Source: Allobosea sp.
GTDB lineage: Bacteria > Pseudomonadota > Alphaproteobacteria > Rhizobiales > Beijerinckiaceae
Length of the DNA stretch: 64,000 bases
Assembly (NCBI GenBank): GCA_024231975.1
Contig: JAAEQB010000026.1
Span: 1-64,000 of the forward strand
Direction: 5' to 3'
Under the pieces are notes generated by a model. The model was not told where the DNA came from. It did no database searches and was given only the letters and a program-made list of their open reading frames with translations. The position numbers were made by a program, and so were the translations under genes. Below are positions 8,339 through 17,322 of the stretch, one piece after another; position 1 is the first letter of the stretch, and the number at the start of each line of letters is the position of its first letter.

Positions 8339-9727
8339 GTGAATCCGGAACTCGCCACCATCCTGGCCCGTGTCTCGCAGCGCGAGGGCGTTCCCCCCGC
8401 GCTGCTGCTCGGGGTGCTTGCCTCGATGGGGGACGCCTCCGGCAAGCCCGATTTCACCCGCATCGAGAACAACCTGGCCCGCCGCGCCGGCGATTTCCGC
8501 AGCCTGCAAGCCCGGCTCGCCAGGCCGTCCGGCAGCGATCCCGAGCGCGACAGATTGCAGGCGCAGGCCATCCAGGCGCTGGCCGAGGGCCGGCTCGCCG
8601 AGGCTGACCGGCTGCTCGCCTTGGCCGAGCAGCGCAATCTCGATGGCGCGGCCGCTCCCGATGCGCTGTCCCGCGACCGGCTGCTCGCCGCTGCTGCCGG
8701 GCGCGCCGATCGTGGTGCGGTGGCGATGCTGCATCTCAATCCGAAAGCCTATGGTGAAGCCGCCGAGCGCTATGCCGAGGCGGCGCTGATCGCCGACTCC
8801 GCTGAAGCTGGCAGCGGGCTCACCTATGCCTGGATGCAGGCCGATGCGCTGGCGCGGCGCGGCGCCGACTTCTCCGACAAGTCGGCCTTCGTCGCTTCGA
8901 TCGGCCAATTGCGCGGCCTGCTCGCCAAGCTCGACAATTTCGACCAGACCGTGCCCTGGGCCGAGACGCAGCTCAGGCTGGCGCGCTCGCTCACCGGCCT
9001 GTCGCATCATGAGGGCGGCGGTTCCCTGCTCCGTCAGGCGGTCGAGATCTATCGCACGACCCTGGAGGATCTGCAGCGCACCAAGGCGCCGCGCCTCTGG
9101 ACGGCGCTGCAGACCAGGCTCGGTGAGGCTTTGTCCCGGCTGGGCGAGATCGAGGATGATGCCGGCCTGCTCGACGAGGGGGTCGCCGCTTTCCGCGCCG
9201 GGCTCTCCGGGATGACGCGCGCCGACATGCCGCGTGAGTGGGGCCGGCTGCAATGGGAGCTCGGCAAGGCCCATGTCGCGCTCGGCCTGCGCGCCAGCGG
9301 TGTCTCTGCCTTCGAAGCCGCGGTGAACTGCTTCAAGCTGGTGCTCGACGATCGGCCGCGCGAGAGCGCCCCGCTTGAATGGGCTGAGGTGCAGGACCGG
9401 ATCGGTGCCGCGCTGGTCGGCCTCGCCGGCTATTACAACGAGCCGGTCGTGCTGGAGGAGGCGATCGCCGCCTATGACGCGGCGCTGGAGGTCAGACGCC
9501 GCGAGATCGTGCCCTCGCTTTGGGCGCAGAGCGCCGCCAATCGGGCCGAGGCGCGGCTGGAACTGGCTGAGCGTCTCCGCGACCGCGCCGAGGCCGAGAA
9601 GGCGACCACCGAGCTCGTCATGGCGATCGAGACGCTGCGCGGCCTTGGCCTCGCCGCCGAGGCGAAGCGCCGCGAGCCGAGGCTGCGGCGGGCCGCGGTT
9701 CTGGTCGAGGCTCTTCGGAAGGCCTGA
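8339..9727 (+). CDS. Helical-repeat (TPR-like) protein
   Basis: A 462-residue alpha-helical protein rich in Ala, Leu, Glu and Arg. From about residue 200 on it carries a repeat of roughly 45-55 residues marked by PWAETQ, PRLWTALQ, PREWGRLQ, PLEWAEVQ and PSLWAQS, each followed by LG-type and YxxAL-type helices. This is the W-containing TPR variant seen in many Rhizobiales proteins. The N-terminal 130 residues are also helical (LARVSQREGVPPALLLGVLA). No signal peptide or enzymatic domain is visible. It starts with GTG. A scaffold role is plausible; the function is unknown. Confidence 0.75.
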   Translation: MNPELATILARVSQREGVPPALLLGVLASMGDASGKPDFTRIENNLARRAGDFRSLQARLARPSGSDPERDRLQAQAIQALAEGRLAEADRLLALAEQRNLDGAAAPDALSRDRLLAAAAGRADRGAVAMLHLNPKAYGEAAERYAEAALIADSAEAGSGLTYAWMQADALARRGADFSDKSAFVASIGQLRGLLAKLDNFDQTVPWAETQLRLARSLTGLSHHEGGGSLLRQAVEIYRTTLEDLQRTKAPRLWTALQTRLGEALSRLGEIEDDAGLLDEGVAAFRAGLSGMTRADMPREWGRLQWELGKAHVALGLRASGVSAFEAAVNCFKLVLDDRPRESAPLEWAEVQDRIGAALVGLAGYYNEPVVLEEAIAAYDAALEVRRREIVPSLWAQSAANRAEARLELAERLRDRAEAEKATTELVMAIETLRGLGLAAEAKRREPRLRRAAVLVEALRKA

Positions 9728-10930
9728 TCAGCCCTTCACGCGTAGGGCCGCGAGCCGCTCCAAAGCCTTGTCCAGCGTCGCATCGTGCTTGGCGAAGCAG
9801 AAGCGCACGACATTGCGCACCGCCCCTTCCGCATAGAAGGCGCTGACCGGGATCGCGGCGACGCCATGCTCGGCGACCAGCCTCTGGCAGAAGGCGACGT
9901 CGTCGCTCTGCCCGAGCGGGCCGATGTCGACATTGAGGAAATAGGTGCCGGCGCTCGGCAGCACGCTGAAGCCGAGCTCGCGGAGGCCGCCGGCGAAACG
10001 GTCGCGCGAGCGCTGGAAATCGGCGCGCATCCCCTCGAAATAGGCTTCGTCCTTGCCGAGGCCATAGGCGACCGCCGCCTGCAGGTTCGGCGGCGTGGTG
10101 AAGGTGATGTACTGGTGCGCCTTCGCGAGCACGCGCATCAGCTCCGGCGCCGCCATCACCATGCCGACCTTCCAGCCGGTCAGCGAGAAGATCTTGCCGG
10201 CCGAGGAGATCTTGACCGTGCGCTCGCGCATGCCGGGCCGGCTCATCAGCGGCTGGTGGCGATGCCCGTCGAAGACGACATGCTCCCAGACGTCGTCGCA
10301 GATCGCGACGGCATCGTGCCGAACGCAGAACGAGGCCAGCAGGTCGAGATCGGCCTCGCTGAAATTGGTCGCGGTCGGGTTGAGCGGATTGTTGAACAGC
10401 ACTGCCTTGGTCTTCGGCGAGAAGGCCTTCGCCAGCGCTTCCTCGCTGAGCCCGAAATGCGGCGGCGTCAGCGTCACGAACTTGGGAACGCCCCCTGCGC
10501 GGCGCACCAGCGGCAGATAGGCGTCGTACATCGGCTCGAACAGCACGACCTCGTCGCCGGGCGAGACCACGGCCATCAGAGCGCCGGCGATCGCCTCGGT
10601 CGCACCGGAGGTGATCATCACCTCGGCCTCCGGATCGAGCTCCAGGCCCTGCCAATGCCGGAAATGGGTCGCTGTGGCCTGGCGCAGCTCCTGCAGGCCC
10701 ATCATCGGTGGATACTGGTTCCAACCGTCGATCACGGCCTCGGCGGCCTTGCGCCGGACGTCCTCCGGGCCGGGATCATCTGGAAAGCCCTGGCCAAGAT
10801 TGACGGCCTGATGCTCGCGCGCGAGCCGCGACATGGTCTCGAAGATCGTCGTCGGAAGGGCGGAGAAGATCGGATTCATCGCGGCTGGCTTCGCTCGGAA
10901 AGGCGGGCGGGAAGGCTTGGATGTCGCCAT
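9728..10930 (-). CDS. PLP-dependent aminotransferase, class I
   Basis: A roughly 400-residue fold-type I aminotransferase. The PLP lysine sits in SSAGKIFSLTGWKVG (Lys246), the Asn of NPLNPT (181-186) contacts the cofactor, and the substrate-binding Arg lies in the C-terminal VVRFCFAKHD. The N-terminus NPIFSALPTTIFETMSRLAREHQAVNLGQGFPD resembles methionine/kynurenine-type aminotransferases (YbdL, KAT) rather than AspC. No start has a strong ribosome site: ATG 10930 is chosen, 10954 would add eight residues and 10879 would remove 17. It is divergent from cobQ. Confidence 0.88.
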   Translation of the reverse strand: MATSKPSRPPFRAKPAAMNPIFSALPTTIFETMSRLAREHQAVNLGQGFPDDPGPEDVRRKAAEAVIDGWNQYPPMMGLQELRQATATHFRHWQGLELDPEAEVMITSGATEAIAGALMAVVSPGDEVVLFEPMYDAYLPLVRRAGGVPKFVTLTPPHFGLSEEALAKAFSPKTKAVLFNNPLNPTATNFSEADLDLLASFCVRHDAVAICDDVWEHVVFDGHRHQPLMSRPGMRERTVKISSAGKIFSLTGWKVGMVMAAPELMRVLAKAHQYITFTTPPNLQAAVAYGLGKDEAYFEGMRADFQRSRDRFAGGLRELGFSVLPSAGTYFLNVDIGPLGQSDDVAFCQRLVAEHGVAAIPVSAFYAEGAVRNVVRFCFAKHDATLDKALERLAALRVKG

Positions 10931-11138
10931 AGCACGCGCAACGCCGGTGTGCATCGCCCCGAAAAAGCGGCAGATTATGCGGAGTGATGAATATTGACAT
11001 TCGTCAGCAGTCAGTATTTTCTACGCACAGCCGGTTCACGACAGCACTTCCACGGTTTCTTCGCCCCTTTGGAGCCGTGGGACGCTGACGTGGATCGGTG
11101 AGCTTTTTCTGGGGCTGGAAGCGGGCTAGGCAGGACCC

Positions 11139-12617
11139 ATGCGTTCCTCCCGCTCAACCCCCGCCTTGATGCTGCTCGGCACCGGCTCCAATGTCGGCAA
11201 GTCCCTGCTCGTCGCCGGCCTCTGCCGCCTCTTCGCCGATCGCGGGCTGAAGGTCCGCCCGTTCAAGCCGCAGAACATGTCAAACAACGCCGCTGCGACC
11301 GCGCAGGGCGAGATCGGCCGGGCCCAGGCGTTGCAGGCGCGCGCCGCCCGGATCGCGGCGCATGTCGACATGAACCCGGTGCTGCTCAAGCCCGAGAGCG
11401 AGCGCGGCAGCCAGATCATCCTGCAGGGCCGCGTCGCCGGCCATCTCTCCTCCGGCGATTTCAGCCGCCGCGGCGATTTCCTGCCGAAGGTGCTGGAGAG
11501 CTTCGAGAGGCTGAGCGACGGCGCCGATCTCATCCTGGTCGAGGGGGCGGGTTCGCCGGCCGAGACCAATCTGCGCGCCCGCGACATCGCCAATCTCGGC
11601 TTTGCGCGCGCCGCCGGCGTCCCGGCGGTTCTGGTCGGCGACATCGACCGCGGTGGCGTCATCGCCAGCCTCGTCGGCAGCCATGCCGTGCTCGATGCCG
11701 AAGACCGGGCGATGATCCGTGGCTTCGCCATCAATCGCTTCCGCGGCGATGTCGGCCTGTTCACGCCGGCCCTCGACACGATCACCCGGGCGACGGGCTG
11801 GCCGAGCCTCGGCATCGTGCCCTGGTTCGCCGAGGCCGCGCGCCTGCCGGCCGAGGATGCGCTCGATCTGGCGCGCGGAGCGCCGGCCCGGGCGGGCGCG
11901 CTGAAGATCGCCGTCCCCGTTTTGCCCGGCATCGCCAACTTCGACGATCTCGATCCCCTCAAGCTCGAACCTGGCGTCGAGCTCGTCTTCGTTGGCCCCG
12001 GCTCGGCCCTGCCCGGCGATGCGGCGCTGGTGATCCTGCCGGGTTCGAAGACGACGCTGCGCGATCTCGCCAGGCTGCGGGAGGAGGGCTGGGACATCGA
12101 CATTCTCGCCCATCGCCGCCGCGGCGGCCATGTGCTCGGTCTTTGCGGCGGCTACCAGATGCTCGGCACGATAGTGCGTGACCCGCTCGGGCTCGAAGGT
12201 CCGGCCGGCGCGGCTCCCGGGCTTGGCCTGCTCGACATCGAGACCGAGCTGACGCCGGACAAGACCGTCAGGGAGGTCGCGGTCGAGCATTCCGAGAGCG
12301 GCACGACTGGCCGCGCCTACGAGATCCATCTCGGCGCCAGCCACGGACCCGACCGGGCACGCGCGCCTTTCAGCGTCGATGGCCGGCCGGAAGGCGCCCG
12401 AAGCGCCGACGGGCGGGTCGTCGGAACCTATCTGCATGGCGTCTTGACGTCGGATTCGCTGCGCCGCGCCTGGCTCGAAGACCTGGCGGGAAAGCCACTG
12501 GCGGCGGGCCAGGCCTATGAACCGGCCGTCGAAGCGACCCTCGACCGGCTGGCCGAGCATCTGGAGCGCCATCTCGACACCGCTGCGCTGCTCGAACTGG
12601 CGCGATCGCGCTCCTGA
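11139..12617 (+). CDS. cobQ: Cobyric acid synthase
   Basis: A 492-residue CobQ/CbiP that amidates adenosylcobyrinic acid a,c-diamide at four side chains using glutamine and ATP. The N-terminal synthetase domain has the variant P-loop GTGSNVGKSLL and the PFKPQNMSNNA motif. The C-terminal triad-type glutaminase domain has LGLCGGYQMLG (Cys336) and GTYLHG. It stands alone here: no other cobalamin gene is nearby and I see no B12 riboswitch upstream. The stop codon lies inside a stem (12612-12650) described separately. Confidence 0.96.
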   Translation: MRSSRSTPALMLLGTGSNVGKSLLVAGLCRLFADRGLKVRPFKPQNMSNNAAATAQGEIGRAQALQARAARIAAHVDMNPVLLKPESERGSQIILQGRVAGHLSSGDFSRRGDFLPKVLESFERLSDGADLILVEGAGSPAETNLRARDIANLGFARAAGVPAVLVGDIDRGGVIASLVGSHAVLDAEDRAMIRGFAINRFRGDVGLFTPALDTITRATGWPSLGIVPWFAEAARLPAEDALDLARGAPARAGALKIAVPVLPGIANFDDLDPLKLEPGVELVFVGPGSALPGDAALVILPGSKTTLRDLARLREEGWDIDILAHRRRGGHVLGLCGGYQMLGTIVRDPLGLEGPAGAAPGLGLLDIETELTPDKTVREVAVEHSESGTTGRAYEIHLGASHGPDRARAPFSVDGRPEGARSADGRVVGTYLHGVLTSDSLRRAWLEDLAGKPLAAGQAYEPAVEATLDRLAEHLERHLDTAALLELARSRS

Positions 12618-12650
12618 CATGAGCGGGCGTTCGGCGAAAAACTGTCAGGA
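12612..12650 (+). terminator. Stem-loop over the cobQ stop codon
   Basis: Perfect 8-bp arms TCCTGACA (12612-12619) and TGTCAGGA (12643-12650) enclose about 23 nt, and the first arm contains the cobQ stop. There is no T-run, so it would be a weak or factor-dependent terminator or a 3' stability element. It lies just before the TetR promoter region. Confidence 0.3.
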
Positions 12651-12680
12651 GGACACAAATAAAGCTTTGCCGTTCAATTT

Positions 12681-12712
12681 GTTGACGACTGACGAAATTC
12701 GTCATAGTCAAC
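12681..12712 (+). promoter_or_regulatory. Palindromic operator upstream of the TetR gene
   Basis: An inner near-perfect palindrome TGACGAAATTCGTCA is framed by outer arms GTTGAC (12681-12686) and GTCAAC (12707-12712). The element contains a TTGACG that could be a -35 box. It ends 58 bp before the start of the TetR-family gene, as expected for autoregulation. A smaller relative, TGACATTCGTCA, lies at 10995-11006 between the aminotransferase gene and cobQ. Confidence 0.6.
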
Positions 12713-12770
12713 GATGGCGTCCGCAGACGGCCTATGGGAACAAGTCATCAGACCGGGAAGTTGCTCTGGC

Positions 12771-13367
12771 ATGAGCACGATTGAGCGCGATACAAGGCAC
12801 GACATCATCGATGTCGCCGAGCGGTTCTTCCGCCAGATCGGCTATCAGAAGACCACTGTCGCCGATATCGCCAAGTCGCTGCGCATGAGTCCGGCGAATG
12901 TCTATCGTTTCTTCGACTCCAAGAAGGCGATCAACGAGGCCGTCGCCGAGCGCTCGATGAGCGAGCTGGAGGCGACCGTCGCCGCGATCGCCGCCGAGAA
13001 GCGCCCTGCCGCCGAGCGTCTGCGCGACATCCTCGCCGCGACTTGCCGCATCAATGCGGCTCGCTATCTCGACAATCACCGCCTGCATGAAATGGTCGCT
13101 TGCGCGATGGAGGAGAGCTGGGACGTCGTCCGCGGCCATATCGAGCGCTATGACGCGATCCTGCGCTCTGTCGTCGCCGACGGCATCGCCAAGGGCGAGT
13201 TCGCCGCCCGCGATCCGGTCACGGCGACCCATTGCGTGCGCATGGCGATGCTGCGTTTCTGTCACCCGCTCCTGCTCGGCCAATGTGCCGAGCTTCCCGG
13301 CCCGACCGTCGATGAGATGATCGACTTCATCCTCTCCGGGCTGGGCGCCGCCCGCTCTGCCGCCTGA
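12771..13367 (+). CDS. TetR/AcrR family transcriptional regulator
   Basis: A 198-residue regulator. The N-terminal helix-turn-helix (about 25-52) reads TTVADIAKSLRMSPANVYRFFDSKKAINEAV, typical of TetR proteins. The C-terminal ligand domain is helical and contains scattered cysteines (residues in LAATCRIN, MVACAMEE and the RFCHPLL region). An upstream in-frame ATG exists at 12714, but the ATG at 12771 gives a standard N-terminus. The palindrome at 12681-12712 is its likely operator. No efflux pump or other obvious target gene is adjacent, so its regulon is unknown. Confidence 0.9.
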   Translation: MSTIERDTRHDIIDVAERFFRQIGYQKTTVADIAKSLRMSPANVYRFFDSKKAINEAVAERSMSELEATVAAIAAEKRPAAERLRDILAATCRINAARYLDNHRLHEMVACAMEESWDVVRGHIERYDAILRSVVADGIAKGEFAARDPVTATHCVRMAMLRFCHPLLLGQCAELPGPTVDEMIDFILSGLGAARSAA

Positions 13368-13423
13368 CCGGCACTCCGACCTGCGTTGACAAGGCGCTGG
13401 CGGAGCGGGATACCCCGCCGCGC

Positions 13424-15382
13424 ATGCTGAATCTCTCCAAACAGAGCGCCAAGAAGCTCGCCGTCATCGTCCATGACCTGGCGATGACCGCGCTCGCGAT
13501 CGTCTTCGTCTTCGCCGTGCGCTTCGATGGCTGGCTGTTCGACGAGCGGATGCGGCAATTGCCGACGATCCTGCCCTTCTTCGTCGCCTATGCCGGCGCG
13601 GTCTACTGGTTCTTCCAGCTCTACCGCTCGAAATGGCGCTTCGCCTCGCTGCCCGATCTCTCGAACATCGTCCGGGCGGTCACGGTCCTGACCCTGACCT
13701 TGCTGGTCGTCGACTACGTGCTCGTCTCGCCGAACCTCTACGGCTATTTCTTCTTCGGCAAGATCACCATCGTCCTCTACTGGCTGGTGCAGATCGCCCT
13801 GCTCGGCGGCCCGCGCCTCGCCTATCGCTATTTCAAATACTCGCGCTCCAAGCATCATGCGGCGCGCGAGGCGACCCTGCCGGCCCTGCTGCTCGGCCGC
13901 GCCGTCGACATCGAGATGGTGATCCGTGCCATGGAATCGGGGGCGATGGGCAAGATGCGGCCGGCCGGCGTCCTCTCGCCACGGTCCGATGACCTCGGGC
14001 AGTCGATCCGCGGCGTGCCGGTGCTTGGCCTGCTCTCGCAGATGGAGACGATCGCGACCGACGCCAGCGAGCGTGGCGAGCCGTTCCGCCGCATCGTCGC
14101 CACGTCGAGCGCGCTCGCGCCCGAGGCCGAGCCGGACAAATGGCTCGCCCAGACCCGCAAGCTCGCCATTCCGATCTCGCGCCTCGATACGCTGGGCGAG
14201 GGCATGCGCGGCAGTGAGCTGGCGCCGCTGGAGATCGAGGATCTGCTGGTGCGCCCCTCGGTCAAGATCGACCGCGCCAGGCTCGAAGGCTTCCTCAAGG
14301 GCAAGCGCGTCATCGTCACCGGCGGCGGCGGCTCGATCGGCTCCGAGATCTGTCTGCGCTGCGCCGCCTTCGGCGCGGCCGAATTGCTCGTCGTCGAGAA
14401 TTCCGAGCCGGCCCTGTTCCACGTCACCGAGGCGCTCGCGGCACAGGACCTGCCGATGCGGGTCACCGGCGCCCTCGCCGATGTCCGCGACGAGGCTCGG
14501 ATCGGCCCGCTGTTCAAGGCCTTCGCCCCTGACATCGTCATCCATGCCGCGGCGCTGAAGCATGTGCCCTATCTCGAGGCCGATTGGGGCGAGGGCATCA
14601 AGACCAACATCTTCGGCTCGGTCGTCGCCATCGAGGCGGCGATCGCCGCGGGTGCCGGCATCTTCGTGATGATCTCGACCGACAAGGCGATCGAGCCGGT
14701 CTCGATGCTGGGCGCCACCAAGCGCTTCGCCGAGATGTATGCGCAGGCCCGCGATGCCGAGTTCGCCAACGGCAATCGCGGCACGCGCCTCGTCGCGGTC
14801 CGCTTCGGCAATGTGCTCGGCTCGGTCGGCTCGGTCGTGCCGAAGTTCAAGGCGCAGATCGAGCGCGGCGGGCCGGTCACCGTGACCAGCCCGGAGATGA
14901 TCCGCTACTTCATGACGATCCGCGAGGCCTGCGACCTCGTGCTGACCTCGGCCTCGCATGCGCCCGAGCACGAGGCGCAGGACGAACGCGCCGCCGTCTA
15001 CGTCCTGAAGATGGGCCAGCCGCTCAAGATCATCGATCTCGCCGAGCGGATGATCCGGCTCGCCGGCTATGAACCGGGCGTCGACATCGAGATCGCCGTG
15101 ACCGGCGTGCGGCCGGGCGAGCGCCTGAACGAGATCCTCTTCGCCAAGGACGAGCCGATGGCCGAAACCGGGCTCGACGGCGTGATGGCGGCCAAGCCGA
15201 TCTTCGCCGGTCGCGAGCGCATGCAGGGGTGGCTCGACGAACTCGAGCGGGCCTTGGCGGCGCAGGACAGGCTCGGCGCCGAGGCGGTGCTGGAAGCGGC
15301 GATCCCCGATTTCAGCCGGCGTCAGCCGTCAGCCGCGCCAGCGCAGCCTTCGTCTCCGCAGGCGGTCGCCAGCCAGCTTTGA
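13424..15382 (+). CDS. Nucleotide-sugar 4,6-dehydratase, CapD/WbpM/WreV type
   Basis: A 652-residue membrane-anchored dehydratase that probably converts UDP-GlcNAc to its 4-keto-6-deoxy derivative. Four hydrophobic segments occupy about residues 15-130. A linker region follows, then an extended SDR domain with VIVTGGGGSIGSE at about 292-304. The catalytic region STDKAIEPVSMLGATKRFAEMY shows the altered motif of the WbpM/FlaA1 class. Length matches long WbpM-type proteins. Its 3' end overlaps the convergent reductase gene by 71 bp. It probably makes the substrate for the next two genes, which read on the other strand. Confidence 0.92.
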   Translation: MLNLSKQSAKKLAVIVHDLAMTALAIVFVFAVRFDGWLFDERMRQLPTILPFFVAYAGAVYWFFQLYRSKWRFASLPDLSNIVRAVTVLTLTLLVVDYVLVSPNLYGYFFFGKITIVLYWLVQIALLGGPRLAYRYFKYSRSKHHAAREATLPALLLGRAVDIEMVIRAMESGAMGKMRPAGVLSPRSDDLGQSIRGVPVLGLLSQMETIATDASERGEPFRRIVATSSALAPEAEPDKWLAQTRKLAIPISRLDTLGEGMRGSELAPLEIEDLLVRPSVKIDRARLEGFLKGKRVIVTGGGGSIGSEICLRCAAFGAAELLVVENSEPALFHVTEALAAQDLPMRVTGALADVRDEARIGPLFKAFAPDIVIHAAALKHVPYLEADWGEGIKTNIFGSVVAIEAAIAAGAGIFVMISTDKAIEPVSMLGATKRFAEMYAQARDAEFANGNRGTRLVAVRFGNVLGSVGSVVPKFKAQIERGGPVTVTSPEMIRYFMTIREACDLVLTSASHAPEHEAQDERAAVYVLKMGQPLKIIDLAERMIRLAGYEPGVDIEIAVTGVRPGERLNEILFAKDEPMAETGLDGVMAAKPIFAGRERMQGWLDELERALAAQDRLGAEAVLEAAIPDFSRRQPSAAPAQPSSPQAVASQL

Positions 15383-16235
15383 TCAGGGCTGCCGGCGAGG
15401 CCACGAGCCCGTTTGCCAATCGCTCATAGGCACCGCTGCGCCCGGCTAGCCGCGCCGCCAGCCCGAGCAGGGATGATGGGATCGGAATCAGCCCCGGACC
15501 ACGCCCGAGGCCGGCCCGCATCGCAGTCAGCATCTGCGCGACCGACAGGGGCTCCGGATCCGAAACGATGTAGCTGCGCCTGGCCGGGCAAGCCTGCGTC
15601 AACGCGAAGGCAATCGCCTCCGAGAGATTCTCGATCGCGAGCAGCGAGCGCTTCGCCGAAAGCCCGCCGAGCGGCAGCGGCACGGGCAGCCGCGCCAGCT
15701 TCACCAGCGCCGCCATATTCGCTTTCACACCGGGCCCATAGACGAGCACTGGCCGCAAGGCGACCCAGTCGAGATCGAGCCCGCCGAGCCCCTGTTCCGC
15801 TGCCAACTTGGAGCGGCCATAGGCGTCGGTCGGCGCGGGCGTGTCGGATTCGCTGAGCGGCTGATTGCTGACCGGTCCGCTCTGCGCCCGGATCGAGGAC
15901 AGGAAGACGAAGCGCCGCACGCCCGCCGCCTGCGCGGCCCGCGCCAGCGTCAGCGTCGCCTCGGTGTTGACCGCCTGGTAGCGCTCCTCGGGGATATCGC
16001 CGTCGGCATGGGCGAGCCCGGCGCTGTGGACGACGTGATCGACGCCATCGAGTAGCGGCCGCCAGTCGATCGGCGTGCCGAGATCACCGATCGTCACATG
16101 CTCGACATCGGGGCCAGCAGGCGGTGTGGTCCGTCCGACCGTCCGCACGCGATAGCCCCGCGCGAGAAGGTCGCGCAGCAGGTGCCGGCCGACGAAGCCG
16201 CTCGCACCGGTGAGCAGGATGCGCTCGCCGCTCAC
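15312..16235 (-). CDS. NAD-dependent epimerase/reductase, WbpV/WreQ-like
   Basis: A 307-residue extended SDR protein. The dinucleotide motif LLTGASGFVGRHLL is at about 7-20 and the catalytic YGRSK follows FLSSIRAQSG. The set of this gene with a PNPT-type transferase and a WbpM-type dehydratase parallels WbpV-WbpL-WbpM of Pseudomonas and WreQ-WreU-WreV of Rhizobium etli. There it reduces the 4-keto sugar to UDP-QuiNAc or UDP-FucNAc. The GTG at 16235 overlaps the upstream stop (GTGA), indicating coupling. The open frame continues upstream through the transferase gene, but that part is out of frame with it and not real. Confidence 0.88.
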   Translation of the reverse strand: MSGERILLTGASGFVGRHLLRDLLARGYRVRTVGRTTPPAGPDVEHVTIGDLGTPIDWRPLLDGVDHVVHSAGLAHADGDIPEERYQAVNTEATLTLARAAQAAGVRRFVFLSSIRAQSGPVSNQPLSESDTPAPTDAYGRSKLAAEQGLGGLDLDWVALRPVLVYGPGVKANMAALVKLARLPVPLPLGGLSAKRSLLAIENLSEAIAFALTQACPARRSYIVSDPEPLSVAQMLTAMRAGLGRGPGLIPIPSSLLGLAARLAGRSGAYERLANGLVASPAALIKAGWRPPAETKAALARLTADAG

Positions 16236-17311
16236 GGCTGGGCCCGTTTGCGTGAGAAGCGGCGGAGCAGGGCACCGGCCAGCGCCAGCGCCGCCAGCAG
16301 GCAGGCAAGCTGCGCCCAGAGTGCCGGAACTATGATGCTGAGCGCCGCTAGTCCGATCAGGACAAGATTGAGCAGGCCGACCTGCGTGACGATCTCGATG
16401 ACCTTGAAGCCATTGTCGGTCGCTTGCTGGTAGAAATGCGAGCGATGCGCCTGCCAGACCTTCTCGCCGCGGGCGAGGCGGCGGAAGAGCGTGATCGTCG
16501 AATCCGTCACATGGTACAGCGGCAGGATCAGCGCTGCGGTCAGCGCGCCGGTGCCGGCGAGTCGATAGAGCAGATAGGCACCGAGCAGGCCGAGCGGCAG
16601 CGCTCCGACATCGCCGAGGAAGATGCGCGCCACCGGCTTGTTGAGCGGCGCGAAGCCCAGAAGCCCGCCGAGCAGCGCCGCGGCGAGCAGCCCGGTGGCG
16701 GGGTCGACGATGCCGTAGCCGGCGGCAAGCGCGATCGCGCCGGAGAGCGGCACCAGCCCGGCGAGGGTGATCCAGTCGATCCCGTCCATGAAGTTGACGA
16801 GATTGACGAACCAGGCGCCGGCGACCAGGGCAAGGCCGCGCTCGGCCCAGAGCGGCAATGTCTCCGGCAGCAGCCGCACATCGGGCGCGGCATAGAACAC
16901 GACGATACCGACGCAGAGGAACTGCAGCGGCAGGCGCAGGGCCGGCGAGAGTGGCCTGATGTCGTCCCAGGCGCCGACGACGGCGAGCAGGGTGGATGCG
17001 GCCATGACCAGAACGAGGCCCTGCCGGGCACCCGCATCCATGGGAACGAAGGCCAGCGCGAGCCCCAGCGCCAGGAAGGCGCCGGCCAGCACGGCGATGC
17101 CGCCGCCCTGCGGCGTCGGTACGCGATGGCTGGAGCGGGCGTTCGGCCGCGCCAGCGCATAGCGCATCATCAGGGGCCGCAGCACCAGGCACAGCACGAA
17201 GGCCAGGCCGGCGGCGAGCACGATCAGCAGGAGGGGGGCGAAGCGTTCCAAGGCGGGCGGACCATAGCCATGCGCGCGGTCACCGCAAGCGGCACTTGCA
17301 TCGGCGAGCAC
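16232..17311 (-). CDS. Undecaprenyl-phosphate sugar-1-phosphate transferase (MraY/WecA/WbpL family)
   Basis: A polyprenyl-phosphate N-acetylhexosamine-1-phosphate transferase of up to 359 residues with about ten membrane helices. The family motifs are present: RSSHRVPTPQGGG, DDIRPLSPALRL, NLVNFMDGIDW, IFLGDVGALPLG and the cytoplasmic histidine motif HRSHFYQ. It would start an O-antigen or capsule repeat by loading the sugar made by the neighbouring dehydratase and reductase. The true start is uncertain: the first 20 residues are polar and a TTG at 17251 directly before the first helix is an alternative. Confidence 0.9.
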   Translation of the reverse strand: MLADASAACGDRAHGYGPPALERFAPLLLIVLAAGLAFVLCLVLRPLMMRYALARPNARSSHRVPTPQGGGIAVLAGAFLALGLALAFVPMDAGARQGLVLVMAASTLLAVVGAWDDIRPLSPALRLPLQFLCVGIVVFYAAPDVRLLPETLPLWAERGLALVAGAWFVNLVNFMDGIDWITLAGLVPLSGAIALAAGYGIVDPATGLLAAALLGGLLGFAPLNKPVARIFLGDVGALPLGLLGAYLLYRLAGTGALTAALILPLYHVTDSTITLFRRLARGEKVWQAHRSHFYQQATDNGFKVIEIVTQVGLLNLVLIGLAALSIIVPALWAQLACLLAALALAGALLRRFSRKRAQP

Positions 17312-17322
17312 AAAAGCAGAAC

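Noticed and set aside
15312..17192. A single 626-residue fusion protein on the minus strand
   Set aside because: Its first half is another frame of the sugar transferase gene; homology to SDR reductases begins only at the GTG at 16235.
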